A DNA stretch of 64,000 bases from an uncultured Kiritimatiellota bacterium (GCA_934635045.1 CAKTZA010000011.1:7061-71060), one strand, 5' to 3'. Positions 17,798-26,457 are shown, counted from the first letter of the stretch. Notes: a model not told the origin generated them from the letters alone. Translations and numbers: made by a program.

Positions 17798-19375
17798 TTA
17801 GAACTCCCACCCCTTGCGGATGTAGGGCTTGACGAGCGCGTTCGCGGCGGCGTTGTCGAAGCTCTGCGTCGCCGAGTCCCAGGCGAGCCTGCCCGAGACC
17901 TGCTGCGCGATGCAGCCGACGAGGATGCCCTCCATCTGCGGAATGCAGTACTCGATGTCGGCGAAGCAGCGCGAGTGCGTCTGCTCGTACCAGGGGCCCT
18001 CGCCGCGAATGGCGTTCACGAACTCGTGGTAGTGGCCTTCCGCGAAGCCCTTCATCTCGACGGTCGACTTGCCGCCCGCGACCGGCGCCGAGCCGACGCA
18101 GAACGGGATCTTGCGCGCGACGGCCTTGGCCTTCTCGTGCGAGAAGATGTCGACGAACTTCTCGTCGTCGTTCAGCGCGAGCGCGCACTTCCCGCCGTAG
18201 TCGTCCTGCATGAGCACCGCGCCCTTCGAGCCGATGATGTAGCAGCCCGTGTTCGGGATCTCGCCGAAGGTCTTGATGACCTTGGGCATGATCTCCGCGT
18301 TCGGCTTCATCGCGCTCTTGCCCGGCTTGTCCATGTCGTAGCCGTCGTACCAGAAGAGCGTGACCGCCGGCAGCGTGACGCCGGGACGCACCTTCGACTC
18401 GCGCGCCTTGTAGGTGAGCTTCACGATCGACTTCGACGGATAGGCGATGTCGTTGAGCTCCTCGATCTTCACGCATTCGGCGTCGGAGACGCCCGCAAGC
18501 TCAAGGCCGCGGAACGGCAGGTTCATCGTGTGGCACGCCATGTCGCCGAACGCGCCCGCGCCGAAGTCATGGAACCCGCGCCACGTGAACGCATGGTAGA
18601 CGTTCGAGCCGATCTTCCACGGGTCGTACACCTTCGCGTCGGCCGGGTACTTGTCGAGGAACGGACGCTTCTTCGCCGTCGCGAGCCAGGCGTCCCAGTT
18701 GAGGCCGTTGCGGACGGGATCGCCCTTCGCGCCACGGCTCGTCACGTAGTCCGCCACGCCCTTGCCCTGCGGCCACACGGCGCGGTTCGTCCACACGTGG
18801 ACTTCCTTGACGTCGCCGAGGATGCCGCTCTGGATGACTTCCGTGCAGCGGCGCATCGAGTCGAGCGACGAGCCCTGGTTGCCCATCTGGACGATGACGC
18901 CGTTGTCCTTCGCCGTCTTCTCGAAGTAGTCGAGCTCCCACAGCGTGCGGACGAGCGGCTTCTGGACGTAGACGTGGATGCCCTGCTTCATCGCGCCGAT
19001 CGCGACCGGGGCGTGCACGTGGTCCGGCGTCGAGATCGTCATCGCCTCGATGCCGAGGACGCCCGCGTCGTCGAGGAGCTTGCGGTAGTCGGTGTAGAAC
19101 GGAACCGAATACATGTCGAAGTCGATGCCTTCCTTTGCCAGCTGCTGTGCGGCCCTCTCGCGCACCGTGTAGTCGGCGTCGCAGAACGCGACCATCTCGA
19201 CGAGGCCCGACTTGAGCATCGGCGTCCAGTCGCTGAAGCCCTTGCCCATCACGCCGACGGCGGCAAGCTTGACCTTCTGGCAACCGAACGGGCACTTGCA
19301 GCCGCCGATCGCGAACAGCCCGGCGCCGCCGAGGCCGCGCAGGAAGTTTCTTCTGGATGAGTTGATTTGGATCAT
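17798..19375 (-). CDS. Tat-exported Gfo/Idh/MocA family oxidoreductase
   Basis: 525 residues with a Tat signal (SSRRNFLRGLGGAGLFAIGG) and a following Cys-rich stretch (CKCPFGC). The Rossmann start is KLAAVGVMGKGFSDW; the family motif is STPDHVHAPVAIGAMKQGIH, then VYVQKPL, where the EKP lysine is preserved as QKP. A substrate domain follows with WRGFHDFGAGAFGDMACH. Family members oxidise or epimerise sugars with NAD(P); exported members are common in PVC bacteria and have a tightly bound cofactor. It lies between the isomerase (22 bases) and a DUF1080 gene (37 bases) in one operon. Confidence 0.9.
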   Translation of the reverse strand: MIQINSSRRNFLRGLGGAGLFAIGGCKCPFGCQKVKLAAVGVMGKGFSDWTPMLKSGLVEMVAFCDADYTVRERAAQQLAKEGIDFDMYSVPFYTDYRKLLDDAGVLGIEAMTISTPDHVHAPVAIGAMKQGIHVYVQKPLVRTLWELDYFEKTAKDNGVIVQMGNQGSSLDSMRRCTEVIQSGILGDVKEVHVWTNRAVWPQGKGVADYVTSRGAKGDPVRNGLNWDAWLATAKKRPFLDKYPADAKVYDPWKIGSNVYHAFTWRGFHDFGAGAFGDMACHTMNLPFRGLELAGVSDAECVKIEELNDIAYPSKSIVKLTYKARESKVRPGVTLPAVTLFWYDGYDMDKPGKSAMKPNAEIMPKVIKTFGEIPNTGCYIIGSKGAVLMQDDYGGKCALALNDDEKFVDIFSHEKAKAVARKIPFCVGSAPVAGGKSTVEMKGFAEGHYHEFVNAIRGEGPWYEQTHSRCFADIEYCIPQMEGILVGCIAQQVSGRLAWDSATQSFDNAAANALVKPYIRKGWEF

Positions 19376-19412
19376 GTTTTCTCCTTGTTTTTTGATTGGC
19401 CTTGCGGCCCGT

Positions 19413-20519
19413 TTACTGTGAAATCTTCAGCTTTCCGTCAATGACGCGGTTGCGGACGAGAACGTCGAGGTCACGGTTGACGTCCGCGACTTCCTTCGCG
19501 TCACCGGGCTTCGCCCGATACGCCGCCAGCGCCGCGTCGAACGCCGCCCGGTACGGGGCCTCGTTCGCGTATGCGATCACCTCGGCCAGCGCCCGGACGT
19601 TTTCCGCCGTCGCCGCCTTCGGATCCGCGATCTTCGCGAAAAGCTTCGCCGCCGTCTCGCGACGGAGCTTCATCACCTCGTTCTCGTCGCCGGACAGGAC
19701 GCTGTGCGTCTTGTTGGCCCAGCGCGAGGCGAGCGGACGGTACCAGATGTTGCGGAACTGGACGACGCAGCCGTGATCCTGCAGCTGGAGCGGCCCCACG
19801 GTCTTGTGCGGCGCGAGCGGACGGCGATGGCAATGCGTCGTCAGGCCCTCCATCTCCCAGTGGTCCTGCACGAGGACGCCGTTGAAGAAGACCGACACGC
19901 TGCCGGGATGGACGAGACGAAGCCCGTCCCAGACCGGCTGGTGGAAGACGATGTCGTAGACCTGCCATTCGCCCGGCTTGCGCGCCGGGTTGACGAGCGG
20001 CGGATTCTCGGCGTAGACGGAGCCCGCCTGCCCGTCGGCGTAGTTGTCGACGAACCCGTCCTTGCCGTCCAGCTCACGCGACGTGTAGTACGACTCCAGC
20101 ACCTGAATCTCGTAGTTGTTCATCAGGAAGACGCCGGAGTTGCCGCGCATCTGCGGCCCCTTGTCCGTGAAGATCTGGTTCGGGTCGTGGCGGTACTCGA
20201 TGTGGAGCTGGCAGTCGCCGAACTCCGCGCGCGAGAAGATCGAGCCGCCGTTCTTCCAGCCGGGTACGCTGTAGAAGTAGCCCTCGTCCGAATAGGACCA
20301 GCCGGAAGGCTCGCCCTTCGCATCGCGCCAGTTCTTCTCGAACGACGCCTTCGTGCCGTCGAAGAGGACGACCGCGTCAGACGGCGGCAGGCCGATCTCC
20401 TTCGCCGGCTCGACCTTCGTCGGCTTCGGGCGGTTCCAGTCGTGAACCGCCCAGGCGTGTTTGGCGTCCGGCGTGTCGCCGTAAAGCGCCGCAAAGACAA
20501 CCAGTGAACTCAGCAGCAT
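19413..20519 (-). CDS. Secreted DUF1080 (3-keto-disaccharide hydrolase) protein, first of pair
   Basis: 368 residues with a signal peptide (LLSSLVVFAALYG). A jelly-roll DUF1080 domain: VVLFDGTKASFEKNW near residue 50, HIEYRHDP, MRGNSGVFLMNNYEIQVLES, GEWQVYDIVFHQP, VFFNGVLVQ and HGCVVQFRNIWYRPL at the end. The NSG..L...E.QVLES pattern is diagnostic. A C-terminal helical extension (~80 residues) follows. Proteins of this family hydrolyse 3-keto glycosides generated by partner oxidoreductases; here a Gfo/Idh/MocA gene lies just downstream. Specificity is inferred from family and context only. Confidence 0.88.
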   Translation of the reverse strand: MLLSSLVVFAALYGDTPDAKHAWAVHDWNRPKPTKVEPAKEIGLPPSDAVVLFDGTKASFEKNWRDAKGEPSGWSYSDEGYFYSVPGWKNGGSIFSRAEFGDCQLHIEYRHDPNQIFTDKGPQMRGNSGVFLMNNYEIQVLESYYTSRELDGKDGFVDNYADGQAGSVYAENPPLVNPARKPGEWQVYDIVFHQPVWDGLRLVHPGSVSVFFNGVLVQDHWEMEGLTTHCHRRPLAPHKTVGPLQLQDHGCVVQFRNIWYRPLASRWANKTHSVLSGDENEVMKLRRETAAKLFAKIADPKAATAENVRALAEVIAYANEAPYRAAFDAALAAYRAKPGDAKEVADVNRDLDVLVRNRVIDGKLKISQ

Positions 20520-20544
20520 TGTCGCGCTCCTTCCCTGTTGCGCA

Positions 20545-21534
20545 TCAGAGTGCCGGACGCAGGATCATGTTCTTGTAGTCCGCGTCGGAGTGGTCGCCCT
20601 GGAGGTAGATCGGGCCGACCTTGTTGAGGTCGGCGTCAATCGCGCCGCCCGTCACGCCCTCAAGCTTCGCGTTGTCGATGATCTTCACGCCGTTCAGGTA
20701 GGTCGTGATGTGGCCCTTGTAGATCGTGACGGAGACGTGCTGCCACTCGCCCGCCGGCTTTTCGGCGGCGACGGACGGCGTGACGCGCCCGTAGTAGGCG
20801 GCCATGTTGTGGCGGTCGACCGGCTTGCCGTAGCTGTCCACGACCTGGCACTCGAATCGGCCGCGCAGGTACACGCCGGAGTTCGAGTTCTTCGGCACGC
20901 GCACGTCGTATTCGAGGTTGAAGTCGAAGAAGTCCGCCCGCTTCGACATGATGTTCGCGCCGCCGCCAGCCCAAGAGCCGTCCGCCTTGAGGCCGAGCGA
21001 ATTGGAAAGGATGCCGTCCTTGAACGACCAGCCGAACTTCGCCTTCGGGTTCATCGACACCCAGCCGTCCAGCCCGTCTTTCAGCAGGTCGATCTTCTCG
21101 CCGAACTTGGCGTCCTCGGTGCGCACCTTGTCGCAGATCGCCGGGTTGCGCCAGCCGTAGAACGGTTGCCACGCGCCCTTCGGCTCGCCCGTCGTGCGGT
21201 CGCACGGCGCGAGGCGCGCAACCATCCGGTCGCCCACGACGCTGCCCTCGTAGCGATAGCCGTACGGATGCGTGAACGAGAACCAGTTGCCGCAGACCTT
21301 GAGGTCCTTGACCCATTCCGGCGAGCCCCAGCGGTAGAGGACGAACGCCTGCGGCGCGCCGTTCGCGTCACGCGAGAAGATGAAGCTGCCCGCCGGCATC
21401 GTGTCGTAGGGGAGGTCGGCGCTCCAGTTGCCCATCACGGGGTCGCACTTCACCTTGGCGGCTCCGCACGTCGTCTTGTCGGTCATGCAGCCCGCCAGCA
21501 GCGCGGCGGAAAGAATCGGAATCAGTTTCTTCAT
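20545..21534 (-). CDS. DUF1080 lipoprotein (3-keto-glycoside hydrolase type), second of pair
   Basis: 329 residues starting with a lipoprotein signal, LIPILSAALLAGC, with Cys at about residue 16. The C-terminal half is DUF1080-like (LEYDVRVPKNSNSGVYLRG, FECQVVDSYGKP, GEWQHVSVTIYKGHITTYLNG, PIYLQGDHSDADYKNMILRP). The N-terminal half (GNWSADLPYDTMPAGSFIF...QAFVLYRWGSPEW) is a separate beta-rich region of ~150 residues typical of a two-domain subfamily. It is the first gene of the operon: AAAGGA lies upstream of the ATG and an AT-rich spacer of 72 bases precedes it. Likely a surface- or periplasm-anchored hydrolase working with the Gfo/Idh/MocA protein. Confidence 0.87.
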   Translation of the reverse strand: MKKLIPILSAALLAGCMTDKTTCGAAKVKCDPVMGNWSADLPYDTMPAGSFIFSRDANGAPQAFVLYRWGSPEWVKDLKVCGNWFSFTHPYGYRYEGSVVGDRMVARLAPCDRTTGEPKGAWQPFYGWRNPAICDKVRTEDAKFGEKIDLLKDGLDGWVSMNPKAKFGWSFKDGILSNSLGLKADGSWAGGGANIMSKRADFFDFNLEYDVRVPKNSNSGVYLRGRFECQVVDSYGKPVDRHNMAAYYGRVTPSVAAEKPAGEWQHVSVTIYKGHITTYLNGVKIIDNAKLEGVTGGAIDADLNKVGPIYLQGDHSDADYKNMILRPAL

Positions 21535-21606
21535 TTGTCGTTTTCCTTTGTTTTTGTGGTCTGTTTTTTTGTGTACAGAAAATTGTCAGTCAGCACATCT
21601 AACCTC

Positions 21607-22992
21607 TCAACTTCTCAAATACGCGCTGTACGCCCGATAGGTCTGGTAGCAGTCGCTCTTCGAGACGATCTCCCACGGCGCGTGCATGTTCCACATGGGC
21701 GTGCCCATGTCGAGCACCTTCATGCCGAAGCGCGCCATGTACTGCGAAATCGTGCCGCCGCCGCCCTTCTCCATCTTGCCGAGCTCCGCCATCTGCCACT
21801 GGACGTCGCCCTTGGCCATGATGTCGCGGATCTTCGCGATGAACTCCGGGCCGCAGTCGCTCGCGCCGCCCTTCGAGGTGCCGCCCGTGTACTTCGACGC
21901 GGCGACGCCCTTGTGGAGGCGCGCCTCGTTGCCGGTCGAGTCGACGTCCGGGAAGTGCGGGTCGGCCGCCGCCGTGACGTCCGCCGAGAGCATCGTCGAC
22001 TTCTCCAGCGCGCGCCGCACGAGGATGTCGCGCGCATCCTTCTCCTGCCGCTCGATGAGTTCGGCGACCGTGTTCTCGAAGAACGAGCTCTGCATGCCCG
22101 TCGAGCCCATCGAGCCGATCTCCTCCTTGTCGCACATGAGAATCGAGGCCGTCACGTCCGGCACGTCGTCCGCTGCGTCGAGGAGCGCCTGAAGCCCCGC
22201 GAACGAACAGACGCGGTCGTCGTGGCCATAGCCCGTGAGGAGCGCGCGGTCGAAGCCGACTTCGCGCGGCATCCCGGCCGGGACGATCTCCAGCTCGGCG
22301 GAGAGCAAGTCCTCCTCGTCGACCTTGTACGTCTTCTTCAGGTACTTGACGAGAAGATCCCGCTTCTTGGGCTCCTCGTCTTTTTCCTTCTTCCCTTTTC
22401 CTTCTTCCTTCTTCCCATCATCCTTCTCCCCCGTCGTCCAGCACACGGGGTCGAGATCCTCGGCCTCGAAGAACTCGTCGCGCGTCTTCTTCGCCTGATC
22501 CTTGCCGAGGTGCGGCAGGATGTCGGAAATCATGAAGACGGGGTCGCCCGGATTGTCGCCGACGGCGACGTCGACGAACGAGCCGTCCTTGCGGACGATG
22601 CGCCCGTAGAGGGCGAGCGGCAGCGTGAGCCACTGGTACTTCTTGATGCCGCCGTAGATGTGGCAGTCGAAGTAGACGCAGCCGCCCTTCTCGTAGAGCG
22701 GACGCGGCTTCAGGTCAAGGCGCGGCGCGTCGGTGTGGCCGCCGACGACCTTGAGGCCGGCCGCCGCGATCTTCTTCTTGCCGATGACGGCCGCCATGAC
22801 CGTGCGATCCTCGTAGCCGCGGTAAACCTTGTCGCCGGCCTTGAGGGTCTTGAAGGAATCGATCTCGCGAAAGCCGCGCGCCTTCAGGAGGCGCACGCTC
22901 TCGGCATAGCTCCGGCGCGCCGTCTTCGCGACGCCCAGATAGCGCAGATATTCGCCGCAGTAGTCTTCAAGCGGCCTATACGTCATTTTCAT
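21607..22992 (-). CDS. M18 family metallo-aminopeptidase
   Basis: 461 residues, cytoplasmic. Motifs: VGGHTDAPRLDLKPRPLYE (first Zn histidine), TGYGHDDRVCSFA (bridging Asp) and CDKEEIGSMGSTG (catalytic Glu pair), plus SADVTAAADPHFPD and a C-terminal MGTPMWNMHAPWE. It releases N-terminal residues, probably acidic or neutral ones. A Lys/Glu-rich insert (KKEEGKGKKEKDEE) at ~190-210 is encoded by a polypurine repeat absent from ordinary M18 enzymes. The ATG at 22992 lies 8 bases after a TATACT box, so the message should be nearly leaderless; a second in-frame ATG is at 22986. Confidence 0.92.
   Translation of the reverse strand: MKMTYRPLEDYCGEYLRYLGVAKTARRSYAESVRLLKARGFREIDSFKTLKAGDKVYRGYEDRTVMAAVIGKKKIAAAGLKVVGGHTDAPRLDLKPRPLYEKGGCVYFDCHIYGGIKKYQWLTLPLALYGRIVRKDGSFVDVAVGDNPGDPVFMISDILPHLGKDQAKKTRDEFFEAEDLDPVCWTTGEKDDGKKEEGKGKKEKDEEPKKRDLLVKYLKKTYKVDEEDLLSAELEIVPAGMPREVGFDRALLTGYGHDDRVCSFAGLQALLDAADDVPDVTASILMCDKEEIGSMGSTGMQSSFFENTVAELIERQEKDARDILVRRALEKSTMLSADVTAAADPHFPDVDSTGNEARLHKGVAASKYTGGTSKGGASDCGPEFIAKIRDIMAKGDVQWQMAELGKMEKGGGGTISQYMARFGMKVLDMGTPMWNMHAPWEIVSKSDCYQTYRAYSAYLRS
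22381..22431. repeat. Polypyrimidine (minus: polypurine) repeat inside the M18 gene
   Basis: A run of TTCTTCC-type units on the plus strand, read in frame on the minus strand as a Lys/Glu/Gly-rich insert. Similar runs occur at 31191-31232, 44149-44204 and 57520-57571. Confidence 0.7.
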
Positions 22993-23000
22993 GGTCGGTA

Positions 23001-23006
23001 AGTATA
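23001..23006 (-). promoter_or_regulatory. Promoter -10 (extended), M18 gene; near-leaderless
   Basis: TGG-TATACT on the minus strand, 8 bases before the ATG at 22992. The predicted leader is about 2 bases. Confidence 0.6.
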
Positions 23007-23057
23007 CCAAATCCCCCGCGAAATGGGTAGGCCCACCCGCCGAGGCGTCAGGAGCCC

Positions 23058-23903
23058 TCAGCGTTCGCGATCCGTCGGCAGCCCCCAGCTTTCGAGCTTC
23101 GTCGCCATCCAGTCGAAAGACGCCTCGTGCATCTCGCGCGAGCGTCCGCACGGGATGACCGGCCCGCAGGCGACCTTGATGTCGTAGCTCGTGTCGACGG
23201 GGCCGAAGTCCTTGAAGACCTTGCGCAGGAGGCCGCTCTTGCGCGTCGGCTGACAGCGCGTGTCCACGACGATCGGCACGACCGGGCAGCCCGCGCGCTC
23301 GGCGAGCTTCGCGCCGATCGACGAGTACTTCTTGCGGCTGAAGACCTCGCAGCGCGTCCCCTGCGGGAAGATGAGGAAGCTGTCGCCGCCCTGGATGCGC
23401 TCCGTGCCGACGCGCAGGATGTTCACGAGATCCTCGCGCGGCGACACGCGGCTGATCGGCACCATCCGCATGTGCTCCGCCGCCTTCTCGAGGAACGGCA
23501 GGTGCGCGAGCGACGCCTTCGCGACGTAGCTGAACGGCGAGATCGCCAGCAGCAGCGGCGGCAGGAGAATCGTCTCGGTCATCGACAGGTGGTTGCAGAC
23601 GTAGAGGACGGGGCCCTTGTGCGCGAGGCGATCCGCGAAGCCCTCGATCTGCACGTTCATGCCGAGGCGCTCGGCCGTCGTCACGACCGAGAAGCAGAAG
23701 CCGGCCCAGCGTTCCGTCGTCAGCTTGCCGAACGGCTCCGTGACGGCGCAGCACGGGAAGACGCGCGTCACGCCCCACGTGTAGCGCAGGGTCGTCCAGG
23801 CGGACGGCTTCGCGCGCGCGACGGCGCGGCAGTCGGGCGCCGTCTGGTAGCCGCCGGTCCGGCGGATGGATTCCTGAAACTCACTCAGTGTCGTTGTTCT
23901 CAT
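23058..23903 (-). CDS. PlsC-like 1-acyl-glycerol-phosphate acyltransferase family protein
   Basis: 281 residues from the ATG at 23903 (the in-frame TTG six bases earlier is less likely). The acyltransferase block I is CNHLSMTETI, that is H-x4-E instead of H-x4-D. Block II is around KASLAHLPFLEKAAEHMRMV, and block III is FLIFPQGTR. The family transfers acyl chains to lysophospholipids at the inner membrane; the ~85-residue N-terminal region may be a membrane-associated extension. It overlaps the 3' end of the upstream secreted-protein gene by 23 bases, so the pair is coupled. Confidence 0.85.
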   Translation of the reverse strand: MRTTTLSEFQESIRRTGGYQTAPDCRAVARAKPSAWTTLRYTWGVTRVFPCCAVTEPFGKLTTERWAGFCFSVVTTAERLGMNVQIEGFADRLAHKGPVLYVCNHLSMTETILLPPLLLAISPFSYVAKASLAHLPFLEKAAEHMRMVPISRVSPREDLVNILRVGTERIQGGDSFLIFPQGTRCEVFSRKKYSSIGAKLAERAGCPVVPIVVDTRCQPTRKSGLLRKVFKDFGPVDTSYDIKVACGPVIPCGRSREMHEASFDWMATKLESWGLPTDRER

Positions 23904-24675
23904 GTTCAACCTGCTCCTGTCCGCCCCGTTGTTCGGCGGCTGCGTTTTCGGCCTTGGCCTTTTCGATCATGTCCTTGCGGACGGACTCAAGCTGTGCCTT
24001 GAGGTCGTCGCGCATCTCCTGAAGCTGTCGCTTCTGCTCCTCGCGCTCGGCTTCGCGCGCCTGGCGCTCCTCCTCCCGCTGCTGGCGCCGCGCCTCCTCC
24101 TGCGCCTGCTCGGCGGCGAGCTTCGCGCGGCGACGACCGCCCAGCGTACGACTGAGCAGCGGCGACCGCGCGGCGGGCGCGTTCAGGAGCATGATGCCGT
24201 CGTTCGCCGCCGCCGCGCCAGCGGCCTTGGCAGTCGCGGTGGCGTCCTTGGCGGAGTCGCCGCCAATCGTCAGCGTCACCTCGATCTCGCCCTTCGCAAT
24301 CGTCATCGTCGCCGTCTCGGGGTCGGCCTCCTTCACGAGCCAGCCGCCGCGCGACTCGCCGACCTTCAGGTAGTAGTGGCGGGGATTCTTGCCGTCCGAG
24401 CTGTCCGTGAAGCCGACGGCGACCTGCCCGTCGGGCGTCATGTTGATGACGGAGAAGCGGATGGCGCTCTTCAGCTGCTCCTGCTCCTTCGTCAGCTCCT
24501 TCTGGGACGACTTCGTCACCTCGCTCGGCAGTTTCGTCGGATCGAAGCCGACCGGCAGCGCGCCGAACATCTGCCGGTCGACGATCGACTGGTAGCGCGA
24601 ATACGGCTGCTTCTCGGCGAAAGCCGAAATGGCCGCAGCTACCGCCAGAAGAAGAAATGATTTTGACGTGAACAT
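23881..24675 (-). CDS. Secreted protein with C-terminal coiled coil, unknown function
   Basis: 264 residues with a signal peptide (SKSFLLLAVAAAISAFA). The N-terminal half contains small strand-rich segments (RHYYLKVGESRGGWLVKE; GEIEVTLTIGG). The C-terminal ~90 residues form a highly charged coiled coil (QREEERQAREAEREEQKRQ) ending in an Asn/Glu tail. AAAGG lies directly against the ATG, which is unusually tight spacing, and an extended -10 lies 25 bases upstream. It overlaps the acyltransferase gene. The arrangement (periplasmic beta domain plus coiled coil) suggests a structural or adaptor role; no family is recognised. Confidence 0.7.
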   Translation of the reverse strand: MFTSKSFLLLAVAAAISAFAEKQPYSRYQSIVDRQMFGALPVGFDPTKLPSEVTKSSQKELTKEQEQLKSAIRFSVINMTPDGQVAVGFTDSSDGKNPRHYYLKVGESRGGWLVKEADPETATMTIAKGEIEVTLTIGGDSAKDATATAKAAGAAAANDGIMLLNAPAARSPLLSRTLGGRRRAKLAAEQAQEEARRQQREEERQAREAEREEQKRQLQEMRDDLKAQLESVRKDMIEKAKAENAAAEQRGGQEQVEHENNDTE

Positions 24676-24700
24676 CCTTTGTGCGTTCCTCTGGACGCTG

Positions 24701-24706
24701 ATTATA
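24701..24706 (-). promoter_or_regulatory. Promoter -10 (extended) for the 24675 gene
   Basis: TGG-TATAAT on the minus strand, 25 bases before the ATG at 24675, giving a leader of about 19 bases. Confidence 0.65.
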
Positions 24707-24720
24707 CCAAAAAAGCCGCC

Positions 24721-25620
24721 TTACGGGGCGCAACGCCCGCCCGTCTTCCGCCGACGGTATTCGGTCGGCGAGAAGCCGAGGAGCTTGGCGAAGCGATGGG
24801 AAAAGGCGAACGGAGACTTGAAGCCCGTCTGCTCGGCGATCTGCGCAATGGGTAGGTTCGTCTCGCGCAGGAGCCGCCCCGCGCGCACGAGCCGCGCCCG
24901 CATCTGGAACTTCTTCGGCGAGAGCCCGGTCGCCTTCCTGAACTGCTCCCGCAGACGCGAGACGCTCATGCCCGCAAGGTGCGCGGCCTCGGCGACCGGG
25001 CAGGCGTCCGTGAGGTCGGAGACAAGCGCCTGGCGCATCTTCTCGACGGCCCGCGCGGACACCGTGCCGGAGTCGCCCTTCCGCCAGAGAGCCAGCGTTT
25101 CGGCGACGATGCGGTGCGCGGCCGCCTCGACGAGCCAGCGCGCGCCGCGACGGTCGGATGCCGCGAGATCGAAGAGGTCCTGAAAGGCTTCCGCGACGGC
25201 AGCGGCCGACGAGAACGTCCGCAGCGGCGAGTCGGGCGTGATGCCGGCTTCCGCCAGCAGCGGCAGGATGGTCGTCGGCTCAAGTTCCATCCAGGCCTCG
25301 TTCCAGCCCGTCTCGTCGTCATAGCGGTAGAAGTGATTGACGCCGGGGAAGACGAAGAAGACCGAGTTCGCGGGCACCGGCATCTCGCCCGTCGGCTCCG
25401 AGCAGAAGCGGCCGTGGCCAGACGCGATGTGCACGAGCACGAGGCTTTCGAGCGTCCGCCCCTTCTTTTCGGAAAAACGGTGCCGTGACGGATGCCGCCG
25501 CAGGAACCCCGAATAGTCGAGCTTGGCCGCACAGCGGTTATAGCCAAGGGAGAGGACGCCACAGGCACAGGCGGCGGAAGCCGCGCGCGTTTCGTAATAG
25601 TGCGAGAAGTATTCGTCCAT
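24721..25620 (-). CDS. AraC-family transcriptional regulator
   Basis: 299 residues. An N-terminal cupin-like AraC ligand domain (SLVLVHIASGHGRF, FFVFPGVNHFYRYDDETGWNEAWMEL in segments) is followed by two helix-turn-helix motifs at the C-terminus: VAEAAHLAGMSVSRLREQF and IAQIAEQTGFKSPFAFSHRF, with the family tail GFSPTEYRRR. Such regulators usually sense sugars and control catabolic genes. The next gene downstream is not a sugar gene, so its target is probably elsewhere. It starts 12 bases from the GT2 stop, in the same direction. Confidence 0.92.
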   Translation of the reverse strand: MDEYFSHYYETRAASAACACGVLSLGYNRCAAKLDYSGFLRRHPSRHRFSEKKGRTLESLVLVHIASGHGRFCSEPTGEMPVPANSVFFVFPGVNHFYRYDDETGWNEAWMELEPTTILPLLAEAGITPDSPLRTFSSAAAVAEAFQDLFDLAASDRRGARWLVEAAAHRIVAETLALWRKGDSGTVSARAVEKMRQALVSDLTDACPVAEAAHLAGMSVSRLREQFRKATGLSPKKFQMRARLVRAGRLLRETNLPIAQIAEQTGFKSPFAFSHRFAKLLGFSPTEYRRRKTGGRCAP

Positions 25621-25632
25621 GTCGATTCTCTC

Positions 25633-26457
25633 CTATCGGTGAAGCAGATACGTGATGCCGACGAGAATGCGTTCGGCGTACATGACGGTGGCCAGGACCG
25701 GATGGCGCAGAAGCCGCTTCCATTTCCCGTTCTCGACGAAGACGCCGAAGAAGCGGTAGCCGAAGCCCAGCTGCCTCCTGAGCGCCGGATGCCCCGGCCA
25801 CTTCGCCCGGTACGCCGCCATCGACCTCGAGTAGTACGCCTTTTTCGCGAGCAGGCGCGACAGGGTCAGCCGGCGCTCGTTGTGGACGAGGTGATGCGCC
25901 AGCACCGCGCAGCGCGCGCCCGTCGCGAGGACGCGGATGTCGAGGTCCCAGTCCTCCGGACCCGCGACGAGATTCTCGTCGTAGCCGCCCGTCGCCGCGA
26001 GGACGGACTTGCGGAACAGGCGCAGCGCGTCGATGGCCGTGCCGTCGTAGAACGCGCGCTCGAAATTGCGCGCCCGCGTGCGCAGTCCCGTCCCCGTCCG
26101 CACCTCGGGGATCCAGTACGCCTGCGGCGCGGCGGCGTCGCCCGCCGGACGGGAGACGGCCGACAGGATCTCCGCGAGGAGTTCCGGCGGCACGACCATG
26201 TCCGCGTCGAGGACGATCACCCAGTCGGCCCGGGCCGTCCGCGCGCCGAGATTGCGCTGCGCCGAGCGCTCGGGACCCTTCGTCAGCACCGTCGCGCCGA
26301 GGGCGGACGCGATCTCCCGCGTCCGGTCGTCCGAGAAGTTGTCGACGACGATCACCTCGACGCGGTCGCGCACCGCGTCAAACGCGCGGATGCAGGCGGC
26401 GATGTTCGCCGCTTCGTTCTTCGTCGGAATGACGACGGAAAGTTCAGTCTTGCTCAT
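25633..26457 (-). CDS. Family 2 glycosyltransferase
   Basis: 274 residues, GT-A fold. LSVVIPTKNEAANI is the nucleotide-sugar N-terminus, VIVVDNFSDDRT follows, and the DxD-type metal motif is VIVLDADMV. GGYDENLVAGPEDWDLDIR marks the acceptor region. A C-terminal amphipathic part (FGYRFFGVFVENGKW) may bind the membrane. It follows the DUF2723 gene by 20 bases. Together with that integral membrane protein it may act in cell-surface glycan or lipid-linked sugar assembly. Donor and acceptor unknown. Confidence 0.88.
   Translation of the reverse strand: MSKTELSVVIPTKNEAANIAACIRAFDAVRDRVEVIVVDNFSDDRTREIASALGATVLTKGPERSAQRNLGARTARADWVIVLDADMVVPPELLAEILSAVSRPAGDAAAPQAYWIPEVRTGTGLRTRARNFERAFYDGTAIDALRLFRKSVLAATGGYDENLVAGPEDWDLDIRVLATGARCAVLAHHLVHNERRLTLSRLLAKKAYYSRSMAAYRAKWPGHPALRRQLGFGYRFFGVFVENGKWKRLLRHPVLATVMYAERILVGITYLLHR

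Noticed and set aside
16764..18476. Long 570-residue version of the isomerase gene
   Set aside because: The first 235 residues overlap the Gfo/Idh/MocA gene in another frame; the Tat signal at 17771 marks the true start.
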